Part shown: piece by piece, positions 1-7,005 of the stretch
How the letters are laid out: each line of letters starts with the position of its first letter
Position numbering within the stretch: position 1 is the stretch's first letter
Assembly (NCBI GenBank): GCA_041648895.1
Contig: JBAZOB010000025.1
Span: forward strand, 1-17,454
Length of the DNA: 17,454 nucleotides
DNA from: JBAZOB01 sp041648895
Lineage (GTDB): Bacteria; Patescibacteriota; JAHJAL01
Reading direction: 5' to 3'
Program-made: the position numbers and the translations under genes
The notes under the pieces: generated by a model
Told to the model about the DNA's origin: nothing
The model's database searches: none
The model's input: the letters and a program-made list of their open reading frames with translations, nothing else

Positions 1-941
1 GTGGTTTAACGGCCGGGCTAGATAAAGAAATTGATATTACTTTTGCCAATGAGTTTGATCTAAGCGCGGTGACAATAGGTGATGTGGATTTGTCTTTGGG
101 TGGTGTGGATGTCGATTTGGTGAGCGGAGTACCAGCGGCGGGCGAGGCTAAATTTACCAAAAACGGGCAAAATATTAATTTTGTTCTAAATTCAGCCTGG
201 TCGCTTCCGGGTGATGGTGAAATTGACATTAAGATCGGGAGTAACGCGGTGGGTGGAGTAAATAAGATAGGCAATCCATCGGCAGTCGGGGCCTACCTGA
301 TTAATTTATCTACCTCGCAAAGCAGTGTGGTTTTGGATGAGGGGACGATTGGGATTAGTATTAACCATACTGTATTGGTAACTTTATCGATTGATGAATA
401 TTTAAGTTTTTCTTTAGTAGGAGTGGGGAGTGGCCAGAATGTCAATGGGGTGACGACCAATTTGGTAACCAATGCTACCAATATTGATTTTGGTTCCAAT
501 TTGGGCGCTTTTGATTTGATAGCCGCCCAAGATTTGATGGTGTCAACAAATGCTACTAGCGGTTTTACCGTGACAGTCAAAGTTACGCATGATTTAAATA
601 CTGGCTTGGGTGATCAAATCAATAATTTTCCTAATGCCAATGCGGCACCAGCCATATGGAGCAGCCCACCGGGATCGGGGGTGGATAGTTATTGGGGTTA
701 TACGACCGATGACAATACGCTTGGTTCGGGGATGGTGAATCGTTTTACAATGGGAGGTGGTGACAAGTGGGCGGGGTTTACCACTAGTGAAGAGGAAGTT
801 TTTTATCATGATGGACCGATTGATGGGACTGGGACGGGCCAAGGGATAACTCGGGTTGGTTATCAGGCGGAGGCCAATAACTGGCAGGCCTCAGGTGATT
901 ATTCGACCGAGGTGGTGTTTTTGTGTACGGGAGTGTTTTGA
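1..941 (+). CDS. Secreted/surface beta-rich protein, 3' fragment
   Basis: The reading frame is open from base 3 through the left edge, so this is the C-terminal ~312 residues of a longer protein and the GTG at 69 is probably not the start. The sequence is rich in Gly, Val, Thr, Asn, Ser and Asp with alternating hydrophobic residues, has one Cys near the end and no clear membrane helix, as expected of a beta-sandwich surface or secreted protein. A middle stretch (around 400-580) with repeated Thr/Asn/Val pairs resembles the Ig-like modules common in large Patescibacteria surface proteins; that comparison is from memory. No sorting signal, LPXTG motif or catalytic motif is visible. The 3' end overlaps the end of the convergent ispH gene by 43 bp. 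Exact family unknown. Confidence 0.75.
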   Translation, partial: GLTAGLDKEIDITFANEFDLSAVTIGDVDLSLGGVDVDLVSGVPAAGEAKFTKNGQNINFVLNSAWSLPGDGEIDIKIGSNAVGGVNKIGNPSAVGAYLINLSTSQSSVVLDEGTIGISINHTVLVTLSIDEYLSFSLVGVGSGQNVNGVTTNLVTNATNIDFGSNLGAFDLIAAQDLMVSTNATSGFTVTVKVTHDLNTGLGDQINNFPNANAAPAIWSSPPGSGVDSYWGYTTDDNTLGSGMVNRFTMGGGDKWAGFTTSEEEVFYHDGPIDGTGTGQGITRVGYQAEANNWQASGDYSTEVVFLCTGVF

Positions 942-1786
942 TTGGTAATTAATTTTTCTACTTCATCGATTACCCAGTCCGGGGTGGAGGCGCCGGCAGT
1001 GAGGCCGACTTTTTTTATATTGATAAACCATTGCGAGTCAAGGTCTCGAGCTGTTTCAACTTGGTAGGTGTTGACAATCGGTTGACATATTTCGGCTAAC
1101 CGTTTGGTATTGGCACTGGTGCGGGAGCCGACCACGATCATTAGATCAACTTGAGAAGCAAGTTGGATGGCGGCGCTTTGTCGACAGCGGGTGGCTTGGC
1201 AGATAGTATTGAATATACGTAAGTCGGTGGTGGTGTCGATAAAGTGATTGACGATTTGTTTGAAAATGTCTGTGTCTTGTGTGGTTTGGGAAACAATACC
1301 AACTTTGGGTAATTTTTCTAAATTATTTTTCCTGATGTCATCTACCCGGCTAACTATATGAACGTTCTGGGTCAGAGAGTGAATTGTGCCTAAAATACCT
1401 TGGACTTCAGCATGGTTTTGGTCCCCGACAATGACAATATGGTAATTCTCCGTGGCTAGTAGTTTGCCTAAGTTGTGGACGGCGGTGACATAGGGGCAGG
1501 TGGCATCGATGACATGCAAATTTTTGGTTTGAGCTTTTTGATAAATGCTTGGCGGTGAACCGTGGGCGCTGAGAATAACGGTTGCTTGGTCGGGGATATC
1601 ATTAATATTATTGACCAGTATGATTCCTTGCTGGGTGATTTTTTGCACCACATTTTCGTTGTGGACCAGACTACCTAACATATAGATTGGTTTTTTTACA
1701 TTTGATTGGGTTGTCTCGGTAATTATTTGCATCGCTCGTTTGACGCCGAAACAGAAGCCGGCGTGAGGGGATTTGATTAGTTGCAT
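899..1786 (-). CDS. ispH: 4-hydroxy-3-methylbut-2-enyl diphosphate reductase
   Basis: IspH (LytB) catalyses the last step of the MEP isoprenoid pathway, reducing HMBPP to IPP and DMAPP with a [4Fe-4S] cluster. At 295 residues it has normal family length. All three cluster cysteines are visible in their usual contexts: AGFCFGVKRA near residue 12, DATCPYVTAVH, and ICQATRCRQ. Substrate-site motifs are also present: HNENVV, SAHGSPP, HAEVQG with the catalytic Glu, SQTTQD, GSRTSANTKRL and the C-terminal GLTAGASTPDWV. The gene runs against its left neighbour and overlaps its end by 43 bp. On the right it diverges from the MazG-like gene across a 58-bp gap. No other MEP gene lies in the window. The ferredoxin at 5878 could supply electrons, but that is a guess. 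Confidence 0.97.
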   Translation of the reverse strand: MQLIKSPHAGFCFGVKRAMQIITETTQSNVKKPIYMLGSLVHNENVVQKITQQGIILVNNINDIPDQATVILSAHGSPPSIYQKAQTKNLHVIDATCPYVTAVHNLGKLLATENYHIVIVGDQNHAEVQGILGTIHSLTQNVHIVSRVDDIRKNNLEKLPKVGIVSQTTQDTDIFKQIVNHFIDTTTDLRIFNTICQATRCRQSAAIQLASQVDLMIVVGSRTSANTKRLAEICQPIVNTYQVETARDLDSQWFINIKKVGLTAGASTPDWVIDEVEKLITNQNTPVHKNTTSVE

Positions 1787-1798
1787 AAGATGATATCA

Positions 1799-1804
1799 AT
1801 TATA
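1799..1804 (-). promoter_or_regulatory. Candidate -10 box of ispH
   Basis: A perfect minus-strand TATAAT lies 12 bases upstream of the ispH ATG, which would give a very short leader. No convincing -35 is seen at the usual distance, so the call is weak. Confidence 0.35.
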
Positions 1805-1844
1805 ATAAGAATGTTATTTATCTATATTATATAGGAAAAATATT

Positions 1845-2210
1845 ATGGAAAATGATAGTTTTCTCAACCTGTATCAAAAAGCTTGCCAACGGACCAAGGG
1901 GGAATACAGTAGTCGTAAGGAGGAGATAATGATGTGGGGTTTGGGGATTGCAGGGGAGGCGGCGGATGTAGCTAGTTGCATTAAAAAAACGTATGGACAT
2001 GACAATGATCAGATTTTGGGGATCAAAGAGAATCTGGGTGACACCATGTGGTATATCGCCATGATCTGTAATTTCTATGGCTGGAATATGGAGGATGTTT
2101 GTCGGGCCAATATTGAAAAACTGAAGCAGCGCTATCCACAGGGTTTTAATTATGCTGATGCGGGGCGGGGTGGGACGATGGTAGATTGGAATGAACAAGA
2201 TGGAGAATGA
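1845..2210 (+). CDS. MazG-type nucleotide pyrophosphohydrolase
   Basis: A 121-residue all-alpha protein of the MazG/dUTPase-like NTP pyrophosphohydrolase superfamily, which hydrolyses (d)NTPs to monophosphates and often acts in nucleotide-pool cleaning. The metal-binding pattern is visible: GEAADV (Glu38, Asp41) and ENLGDTMWY (Glu62, Asp66), in the order typical of single-domain MazG. The segment after residue 75 (FYGWNMEDVCRANIEKLKQRYP) matches the usual C-terminal helix of short MazG proteins. An AGGA at about 1831-1834 is a plausible ribosome site for the ATG at 1845. Substrate cannot be told from sequence. It diverges from ispH and is followed 78 bases later by the ATP-grasp gene, possibly in the same transcript. 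Confidence 0.85.
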   Translation: MENDSFLNLYQKACQRTKGEYSSRKEEIMMWGLGIAGEAADVASCIKKTYGHDNDQILGIKENLGDTMWYIAMICNFYGWNMEDVCRANIEKLKQRYPQGFNYADAGRGGTMVDWNEQDGE

Positions 2211-2288
2211 TGTGGTTGTTATTTGTTAAAATTGCGAGTAATATTTAATCGAATTTAATTATTTATCGGGAGAAAAAGTAAATTTTAA

Positions 2289-3587
2289 ATGGAAAAGAAA
2301 AATTTTTTGTTTGTGTCGCTAAATAGTGCTTTGATACGGGATATTGCTTGGAATGTTTTTAAAGAGGGTAATGAGGTACGCTATTTCATTGGCTGTGAGA
2401 GTGACAAAGAGGTGGCGGATGGATTTGTCCCTAAGACTACTGATTGGAAGAAGGATTTGGATTGGGCGGATATGGTGATTTTTGATGATTCGATCGGTTC
2501 GGGTGAAGATATTGTGGAGACTAAAAAGCGGGGCATTCCGATTATTGGTGGTACTCCTTACACTGATAAATTGGAAGAAAATCGTTCTTTTGGTCAGGAA
2601 GAGTTAAAAAAAGCAGGGGTACCGATTTTGCCCCATAAATATTTTTTTGATTTTGATGAAGCGATCAGCTATGTGCGGGAAAATCCGAATGAATATGTGA
2701 TAAAGCCGAGTGGTGACGCGCAGAATATCAAGCGGTTGTTGTTTGTGGGAATGGAAAAAGATGGTAGTGACGTGATTCGGGTGTTGGAAGCATACAAAAA
2801 GGTATGGAGTCACGCGATCAAGGAATTTCAAATACAGAGAAAAGTTAATGGCGTCGAAATTGCGGTGGGCGCTTTTTTTAATGGCAAAAAATTTATTTAT
2901 CCGATCAATATCAATTTTGAGCATAAGAAACTTTTCCCGGGCAATATTGGTCCTTCTACGGGTGAAATGGGAACAACCATGTTTTGGAGTGGTCCCAATA
3001 AGCTTTTCAATGAGACGTTGAAGAAGATGGAGAAGAAATTGGCGGCGGAAAAATTTATTGGTTATATTGATTTAAACTGTATTGTCAATGGTAAGGGTAT
3101 CTATCCTTTGGAATTCACGCCGCGTTTTGGTTACCCCATTATTACTATGCAGAAAGATTCTATTGCTATGCCTTTTGGTGAATTTTTGTATGACTTGGCG
3201 CGGGGGAAGAATTTTTCTTTTAAGACCAAAAAAGGTTTTCATATTGGGGTGCGAATTTTGTTGCCGCCGTATCCTTATGGTGAGAAAAGTATTTTTGATT
3301 ATTATTCCAAGGGGGCGACGGTGGTATTTAAGAAAAAGGATCATTTGGACGGTGTGCATATTGAGGATGTCAAAAATGTGCGGGGGGAGTGGGTGCTAGC
3401 GGGAACTTCCGGTTTAGCCCTGGTGGTGACTGGCTCGGGAATCTCCATGAAGCAGGCGCAGCAACAGGTGTATAACCGGATCGAGAATATTCTGATTCCA
3501 AATATGTTTTATCGTAAGGATATTGGTGACCGGTGGTATGAAGATAGTGATAAACTGCACAGTTGGGGATATCTGCGGGAGTCGTAA
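2289..3587 (+). CDS. GARS (PurD)-like ATP-grasp ligase
   Basis: A 432-residue protein with the layout of phosphoribosylamine-glycine ligase: an N-terminal Rossmann-like segment (1-100), an ATP-grasp core (about 100-330) and a C-terminal GARS_C-like domain (about 330-425). Supporting motifs are EYVIKPSGD near 135-143, NIGPSTGEMG (219-228, equivalent to the family's GPNTGGMG) and LEFTPRFGYP (274-283, equivalent to EFNxRFGDPE). The canonical phosphoribosylamine-binding GGREHA motif at the N-terminus is missing: the protein starts FLFVSLNSALIRDIAW. No other purine gene is present nearby. ATP-dependent ligation is likely, but glycine plus phosphoribosylamine as substrates is doubtful. The only SD-like GGGAG lies 16 bases before the ATG, too far to be convincing. 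Hairpin A begins five bases after the stop. Confidence 0.8.
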   Translation: MEKKNFLFVSLNSALIRDIAWNVFKEGNEVRYFIGCESDKEVADGFVPKTTDWKKDLDWADMVIFDDSIGSGEDIVETKKRGIPIIGGTPYTDKLEENRSFGQEELKKAGVPILPHKYFFDFDEAISYVRENPNEYVIKPSGDAQNIKRLLFVGMEKDGSDVIRVLEAYKKVWSHAIKEFQIQRKVNGVEIAVGAFFNGKKFIYPININFEHKKLFPGNIGPSTGEMGTTMFWSGPNKLFNETLKKMEKKLAAEKFIGYIDLNCIVNGKGIYPLEFTPRFGYPIITMQKDSIAMPFGEFLYDLARGKNFSFKTKKGFHIGVRILLPPYPYGEKSIFDYYSKGATVVFKKKDHLDGVHIEDVKNVRGEWVLAGTSGLALVVTGSGISMKQAQQQVYNRIENILIPNMFYRKDIGDRWYEDSDKLHSWGYLRES

Positions 3588-3591
3588 TAAT

Positions 3592-3780
3592 GAAAATGAC
3601 AAATTACAAATGACGAAATTAATTGGTCATATATCATTTATTTTAATTAATGGCAGCGAAAGTATGGCCGGTGGTGTTATGGTGGATCTATCTAATAATG
3701 GTAAGTTTTATGGCTAGCCATATAATTAAAATAAATGATATATGACCAATTAATTTCGTCATTTGTAATTCGTCATTTTC
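3592..3780. repeat. Long hairpin repeat, copy A
   Basis: Inverted repeat with 58-bp arms (3592-3649 and 3723-3780) and a single mismatch, around a 73-base loop (3650-3722). From outside in: heptads ATGACRA, ATTACAA, ATGACGA; a 10-bp slot AATTAATTGG (3617-3626), mirrored as CCAATTAATT (3746-3755); an inner 23-bp arm starting TCATATATC; then the loop. The stem can extend by ATGGC/GCCAT with one bulged A. The loop carries a 14-bp palindrome TATGGCTAGCCATA (3709-3722). The inner arms and 64 of 73 loop bases recur in copy B at 13855. No poly-T follows the stem, so it is not a standard terminator. Confidence 0.95.
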
Positions 3781-3812
3781 ATTTGTAGTATACTGAAAAC
3801 TGATAATATTAA

Positions 3813-4961
3813 ATGAAAAAAATGAAAAAGGGAAATTATTTTTTTACCAGTGAAAGTGTAACTGAAGGGCATCCGGATAAGGTCTGCGATCAGATATCGG
3901 ATGCTTTTTTGGATGAGTGTTTGCGGCAGGATCGGGAGAGTCGGGTGGCGGTGGAAGCGATGACTACAACCGGGTTGGTAGTGGTGGCGGGAGAGGTGAC
4001 GACCAAGGGCGATATTGATACACAAAAGATTGTTCGTGATGTGTTGCAAGATATTGGTTATGACCGGTCGGAATATGGTTTTTGTTTTTCGGATGTAGGG
4101 GTGGTGAGTGCTATTCACGAACAAAGTCCGGATATCAGTCAGGGGGTGACGGCCGGGCAGGGTGAGTATCAAGAGCAGGGGGCGGGTGATCAGGGACTGA
4201 TGTTTGGTTACGCGACCAATGAGACGAAAGAATTGATGCCACTGCCGATTATGCTGGCTCATAAATTGACCAAGAGATTGGCGGAGATTCGGAAAAACAA
4301 AGAGGTTGGTTATTTACGTCCGGATGGTAAAAGTCAAGTGACGGTGGAATATGAAGATGGTCAGCCTAAGCGGGTGGAGGCGGTGGTTCTGGCGGCCCAT
4401 CATGATGAGAATGTGGCGCTCGATGATTTGCGGCGCGATTTAAAAGCCAAAGTGATATTGCCGATTGTGGGTGATTATGTCGATGAAAATACTAAATATT
4501 TTATTAACGCGACGGGCCGATTTGTGTTGGGTGGCCCGCCGGCGGACACGGGTTTAACTGGGCGGAAGATTATTGTTGATACCTATGGAGGGCATGGTAG
4601 TCATGGTGGCGGTTGTTTCAGTGGCAAGGATCCCAGTAAGGTGGACCGAAGTGCTAGTTACGCGGCGCGCTATATTGCCAAAAACATTGTGGCAGCCAAA
4701 TTAGCGGATAAGTGTGAGGTTCAGATTGCCTATTCGATTGGGGTGGCGGAGCCGGTATCTTTATTGATTGATACTTTTGGTACGGGCAAGATTGATGAAT
4801 GGCAATTGGCGCAGATGGTGCGAGATAAATTTCCGCTTAAGCCAGCGGATATCATTGATGTATTAGATTTGAAACAGCCTAAATATCTTTTAACAGCGGC
4901 CTATGGTCATTTTGGTCGTAGTGAAGATGGCTTTACTTGGGAAAAGGTGGGGGTATTGTAG
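3813..4961 (+). CDS. metK: S-adenosylmethionine synthetase
   Basis: Makes S-adenosylmethionine from methionine and ATP; cytosolic, normally a tetramer. At 382 residues it has full family length with all three repeats of the fold. Visible signatures are SESVTEGHPDKVCDQISD (13-30), GAGDQGLMFGYA (123-134) and the phosphate-binding GGGCFSGKDPSKVDRS (265-280). The stretch before the last motif reads GGHGSHGGG rather than the GGxARHGGG of E. coli MetK, closer to the WGAHGG variant seen in other lineages. A second in-frame ATG at 3822 is an alternative start and no SD sequence decides between them. A TATACT at 3789-3794, just outside hairpin A, could be its -10 box; any -35 would fall inside the hairpin arm. 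A SAM-dependent methyltransferase gene follows. Confidence 0.97.
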   Translation: MKKMKKGNYFFTSESVTEGHPDKVCDQISDAFLDECLRQDRESRVAVEAMTTTGLVVVAGEVTTKGDIDTQKIVRDVLQDIGYDRSEYGFCFSDVGVVSAIHEQSPDISQGVTAGQGEYQEQGAGDQGLMFGYATNETKELMPLPIMLAHKLTKRLAEIRKNKEVGYLRPDGKSQVTVEYEDGQPKRVEAVVLAAHHDENVALDDLRRDLKAKVILPIVGDYVDENTKYFINATGRFVLGGPPADTGLTGRKIIVDTYGGHGSHGGGCFSGKDPSKVDRSASYAARYIAKNIVAAKLADKCEVQIAYSIGVAEPVSLLIDTFGTGKIDEWQLAQMVRDKFPLKPADIIDVLDLKQPKYLLTAAYGHFGRSEDGFTWEKVGVL

Positions 4962-4967
4962 TTGATC

Positions 4968-4995
4968 TTGACATAAACGGTTGTAATGATATGTT
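4968..4995 (+). promoter_or_regulatory. Sigma-70-type promoter for the rRNA methyltransferase locus
   Basis: Consensus -35 TTGACA (4968-4973), 16-bp spacer, and extended -10 TGaTATGTT (hexamer 4990-4995). Transcription would begin near 5002, about 20 bases before the ATG at 5022, which favours 5022 as the original start of the methyltransferase gene. Confidence 0.6.
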
Positions 4996-5021
4996 AAAAA
5001 TGTATACAGTAAAGAAAAAAT

Positions 5022-5096
5022 ATGAAAATAGTCAGAGGCAAAAAAATACTAATCATGAACAAGGGTGATACTTGATGATTAATTGATAAGTATCGA
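5022..5096 (+). other. Detached N-terminal segment of the methyltransferase
   Basis: ATG at 5022 opens the frame MKIVRGKKILIMNKGDT, then two adjacent TGA codons (5073-5078), then LIDKYR in the same frame. From memory this lines up without gaps with the N-terminal beta-hairpin and helix of NpmA (MLILKGTKTVDLSKDEL...IIGQFDR) and KamB (VVGKRVQEF...LRSQYD), which directly precedes their DxGTGDG motif. About 70-80 further bases, with stops in every frame, separate it from the GTGDG motif of the next ORF. This looks like a gene whose N-terminal part was broken by point changes plus a short insertion or duplication. A short separate peptide is possible but less likely. Confidence 0.5.
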
Positions 5097-5164
5097 GTTG
5101 AACAAAAAAGATATTGTATGATTGATATTTTTGAAAAGAGAAAGTTGAAAAAAAGGAAAAATAG

Positions 5165-5749
5165 ATGACTGGCATAATAGTCGATATTGGTACTGGTGAT
5201 GGGCAGTTTACTAACGAGTTGGCGAGGAAAAATCCGAGCCATTTGGTGATTGGCATCGATCCCAATCAGAAGGGGATGGAAAAATTGTCCTGGAAGGCCA
5301 GTAAAAAGAAAAAGAAGGGTGGTTTAGCTAATGCTCTTTTTGTATTGGCGGATGTGGTTAATTTGCCGGAAGAGCTGAATGGTATGGCGAATCAGGTTTT
5401 TATTAATTTGCCATGGGGTAGCTTGTTGTCGGGGTTGGTCAATGTTGATGAAAAAGTTTGGTTAGCCATAAAGCGGATCTGTCAGCCGGAGGCAGTAGTG
5501 GATATTATCCTGGGTTATGATGATTATCTAGATTTGAAAGAAGTAAAAAAGCTGGGATTACCGGAAAAATTTAATCTAATTTACATTGATCAGGAGATGA
5601 AATCGAGGTTGCAAGAATTGGGTTTTGGTCATATGCAGGTCAACAATTTAGATATTGATCGTCTACGTAGTTTTCCCAGCAGTTGGGCGAAAAAGTTGTC
5701 ATATGGTAGGGATCGGAAGTTTTTTCATGTGCGGTTGAAGGTATTGTAA
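5165..5749 (+). CDS. KamB/NpmA-type 16S rRNA A1408 methyltransferase homologue, N-terminally shortened
   Basis: A 194-residue SAM-dependent Rossmann methyltransferase that matches the 16S rRNA m1A1408 enzymes. Visible features are VDIGTGDGQF (SAM-binding loop, Asp7), GIDPN (30-34), KKKKGGLANALFV (50-60, like KPSKGGLSNVVFV in NpmA), NLPWGSLL with Trp84 (like FPWGTLL) and SSWAKKLSYGRDRKFFHV (172-189, like LWAKRLAFGRKRSFFRV) with Trp174. The two Trp residues correspond to those that clamp the flipped adenine in NpmA. An in-frame TAG sits directly before the ATG, so this ORF lacks the N-terminal hairpin of the family. That segment appears to lie at 5022-5096 behind stop codons. AAGGA at 5153-5157 could support translation from 5165. 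Family members confer kanamycin/apramycin-type resistance; activity of this shortened form is uncertain. Confidence 0.82.
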   Translation: MTGIIVDIGTGDGQFTNELARKNPSHLVIGIDPNQKGMEKLSWKASKKKKKGGLANALFVLADVVNLPEELNGMANQVFINLPWGSLLSGLVNVDEKVWLAIKRICQPEAVVDIILGYDDYLDLKEVKKLGLPEKFNLIYIDQEMKSRLQELGFGHMQVNNLDIDRLRSFPSSWAKKLSYGRDRKFFHVRLKVL

Positions 5750-5772
5750 TAAATTTGTGATCGGCGTTATTT

Positions 5773-5803
5773 AACTTCACTCTTAAAAATTGTGAAGTTT
5801 TTT
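5773..5803 (+). terminator. Rho-independent terminator after the methyltransferase
   Basis: Stem AACTTCAC (5773-5780) / GTGAAGTT (5792-5799), 11-base loop, followed by a run of T to 5803. It lies 24 bases after the methyltransferase stop and before the ferredoxin. Confidence 0.8.
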
Positions 5804-5877
5804 ATATGGTTAGCTCTAGGGTTGTGATAGTATAGAATTGTATCTTAGTGCTAAAATTGAACGTTTAAGGAGTAAAT

Positions 5878-6090
5878 ATGGAAGTAAAAATTGATCGAGC
5901 CAAATGTATCGGGTGTGGGACTTGTCAAGCGATTGAGCCGGAATTATTTAAACTAGATGATGATATGAAATCAGTTTTTATTGGTGATTTGTCTTTAGTT
6001 GATTTGGAAAGATTAAAAGCGGCGGCGGCGGTTTGTCCGGTGCAAGCGATTGAAGTTTATGACGATGCTGGTAAAAAAATGTATCCGTGA
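5878..6090 (+). CDS. Single-cluster 4Fe-4S ferredoxin
   Basis: A 70-residue soluble electron carrier. Cluster ligands are Cys10, Cys13, Cys16 (CIGCGTC) and Cys53 (VCPVQAIEV), the pattern of monocluster [4Fe-4S] ferredoxins of the Thermotoga/Bacillus Fer type. The acidic centre (ELFKLDDDM) and C-terminal AIEVYD strand also fit. The ATG has a good ribosome site (AAGGAG, about 7 bases upstream). It sits alone between a terminator and the metal-transporter genes, 30 bases before the next start. Possible partners in the window are the ferredoxin reductase-like protein at 13141, IspH and the Fe-S assembly enzymes; none is shown directly. Confidence 0.93.
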   Translation: MEVKIDRAKCIGCGTCQAIEPELFKLDDDMKSVFIGDLSLVDLERLKAAAAVCPVQAIEVYDDAGKKMYP

Positions 6091-6120
6091 TAAAAATGGC
6101 TAAATTAATTTAAAAATAAT

Positions 6121-7005
6121 ATGAAAAAAATTTTTCTAGGTTTATTAATAGTAAGTTTAAGTCTGGCTGGATGCAGTAATCCTTTTTTTAATCAGGAGGA
6201 TGATGGACGCATCAAAGTGGTGTCTTCGATTTATCCGATGGCTGATATAGTGAGTAATTTAGGTGGGCCGTGGGTTAAGTCGGATGTATTGGTCGCACCG
6301 GGTCAGTCACCTCATACCTATGATCCGCAGCCGAGTGATGTGGCCAAATTGTCGCAAGCTGATTTGGTCTTGGTGGTGGGGGTAGGTTTGGACGACTGGG
6401 TAGTCAAAATGGCGGAGAGTTCCGGGATTGATAAAAATAAGATTGTTGATTTGAGTCAATACGTAACCTTGCGAGAATTTAATGCGGGTGGTGAGTCGGG
6501 CCAAGATCCGCACTATTGGGTGAGTCCGCGACGGGCGATGGAGTTTGTTGATGATATTACCAGCCGGATGAAAGAAATAGATTCAGGACACGCAACTGAT
6601 TATGATTCATATTTAGAGGGGTATAATATTGAATTAACGGCTATCGATGCCGAAATTGTTGAACGGGTAAATACTTTTACCAGCAAAGATGTGGTAGTTT
6701 TTCATGATGCTTTTGGCTATTTCGCGGCGGATTATGGTTTAAATGTGGCTGGAGTATTTGAGATTACTCCTGGGACTGAGCCGACGCCGCAAGAGTTGGA
6801 GGGAATAGTAAAGACGGTGAAAGATTTGGGAGTCAGAGCGGTTTTTAAAGAGCCGCAATTGTCGAGTCAAATTGTGGAGGCGGTCCAAAATGACCTGGGG
6901 TTAGGGCTGGGGGTGCTTGATCCTTTGGGCGGGATTGAAGGCAGATTGACATATATCAGTTTGGTTAAGTCTAATTTATTGGAGCTAGCGAGGTTATTAT
7001 CGTGA
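6121..7005 (+). CDS. znuA: Zn/Mn ABC transporter substrate-binding lipoprotein
   Basis: A cluster 9 (ZnuA/PsaA/MntC) metal-binding protein of 294 residues that captures Zn2+ or Mn2+ and delivers it to the permease. It starts with a lipoprotein signal peptide, lipobox LAGC with Cys18, so it is membrane-anchored at the cell surface. Likely metal ligands are His65 (SPHTYDPQPSD), His131 (DPHYWVSP), His195 (FHDAFGYF) and Asp267 (VLDPLGG). The His-rich loop seen in many ZnuA proteins is missing, so zinc versus manganese cannot be settled; the symbol is by family convention. No strong SD precedes the ATG. Its stop overlaps the GTG start of the ATPase gene (GTGA), showing translational coupling. A Fur-family gene lies about 4 kb downstream. 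Confidence 0.93.
   Translation: MKKIFLGLLIVSLSLAGCSNPFFNQEDDGRIKVVSSIYPMADIVSNLGGPWVKSDVLVAPGQSPHTYDPQPSDVAKLSQADLVLVVGVGLDDWVVKMAESSGIDKNKIVDLSQYVTLREFNAGGESGQDPHYWVSPRRAMEFVDDITSRMKEIDSGHATDYDSYLEGYNIELTAIDAEIVERVNTFTSKDVVVFHDAFGYFAADYGLNVAGVFEITPGTEPTPQELEGIVKTVKDLGVRAVFKEPQLSSQIVEAVQNDLGLGLGVLDPLGGIEGRLTYISLVKSNLLELARLLS

Noticed and set aside
1827..2198. 123-residue minus-strand ORF opposite the MazG-like gene
   Set aside because: It is antisense to a gene with clear catalytic motifs and has the composition of a shadow ORF.
3082..3399. 105-residue plus-strand ORF inside the ATP-grasp gene
   Set aside because: It is a frame-shifted shadow of a conserved coding region and has no recognisable motif.
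3592..3780. Hairpins A-D as simple rho-independent terminators
   Set aside because: Stems of 58-70 bp with 40-73 base loops and no T-run after the stem do not fit; real terminators with T-runs are seen at 5773 and 16307.
5073..5078. TGA TGA in the methyltransferase N-terminus as sense codons (SR1/Gracilibacteria code)
   Set aside because: Several clear genes end properly at TGA (mazG-like, znuA, iscU), and no other gene needs TGA read-through. About 70 extra bases with stops in all frames would still remain before the GTGDG motif.
6101..6112. Palindrome TAAATTAATTTA before znuA as a Zur box
   Set aside because: A 12-bp AT-only palindrome is expected by chance here and does not resemble the candidate operator at 9838-9864.
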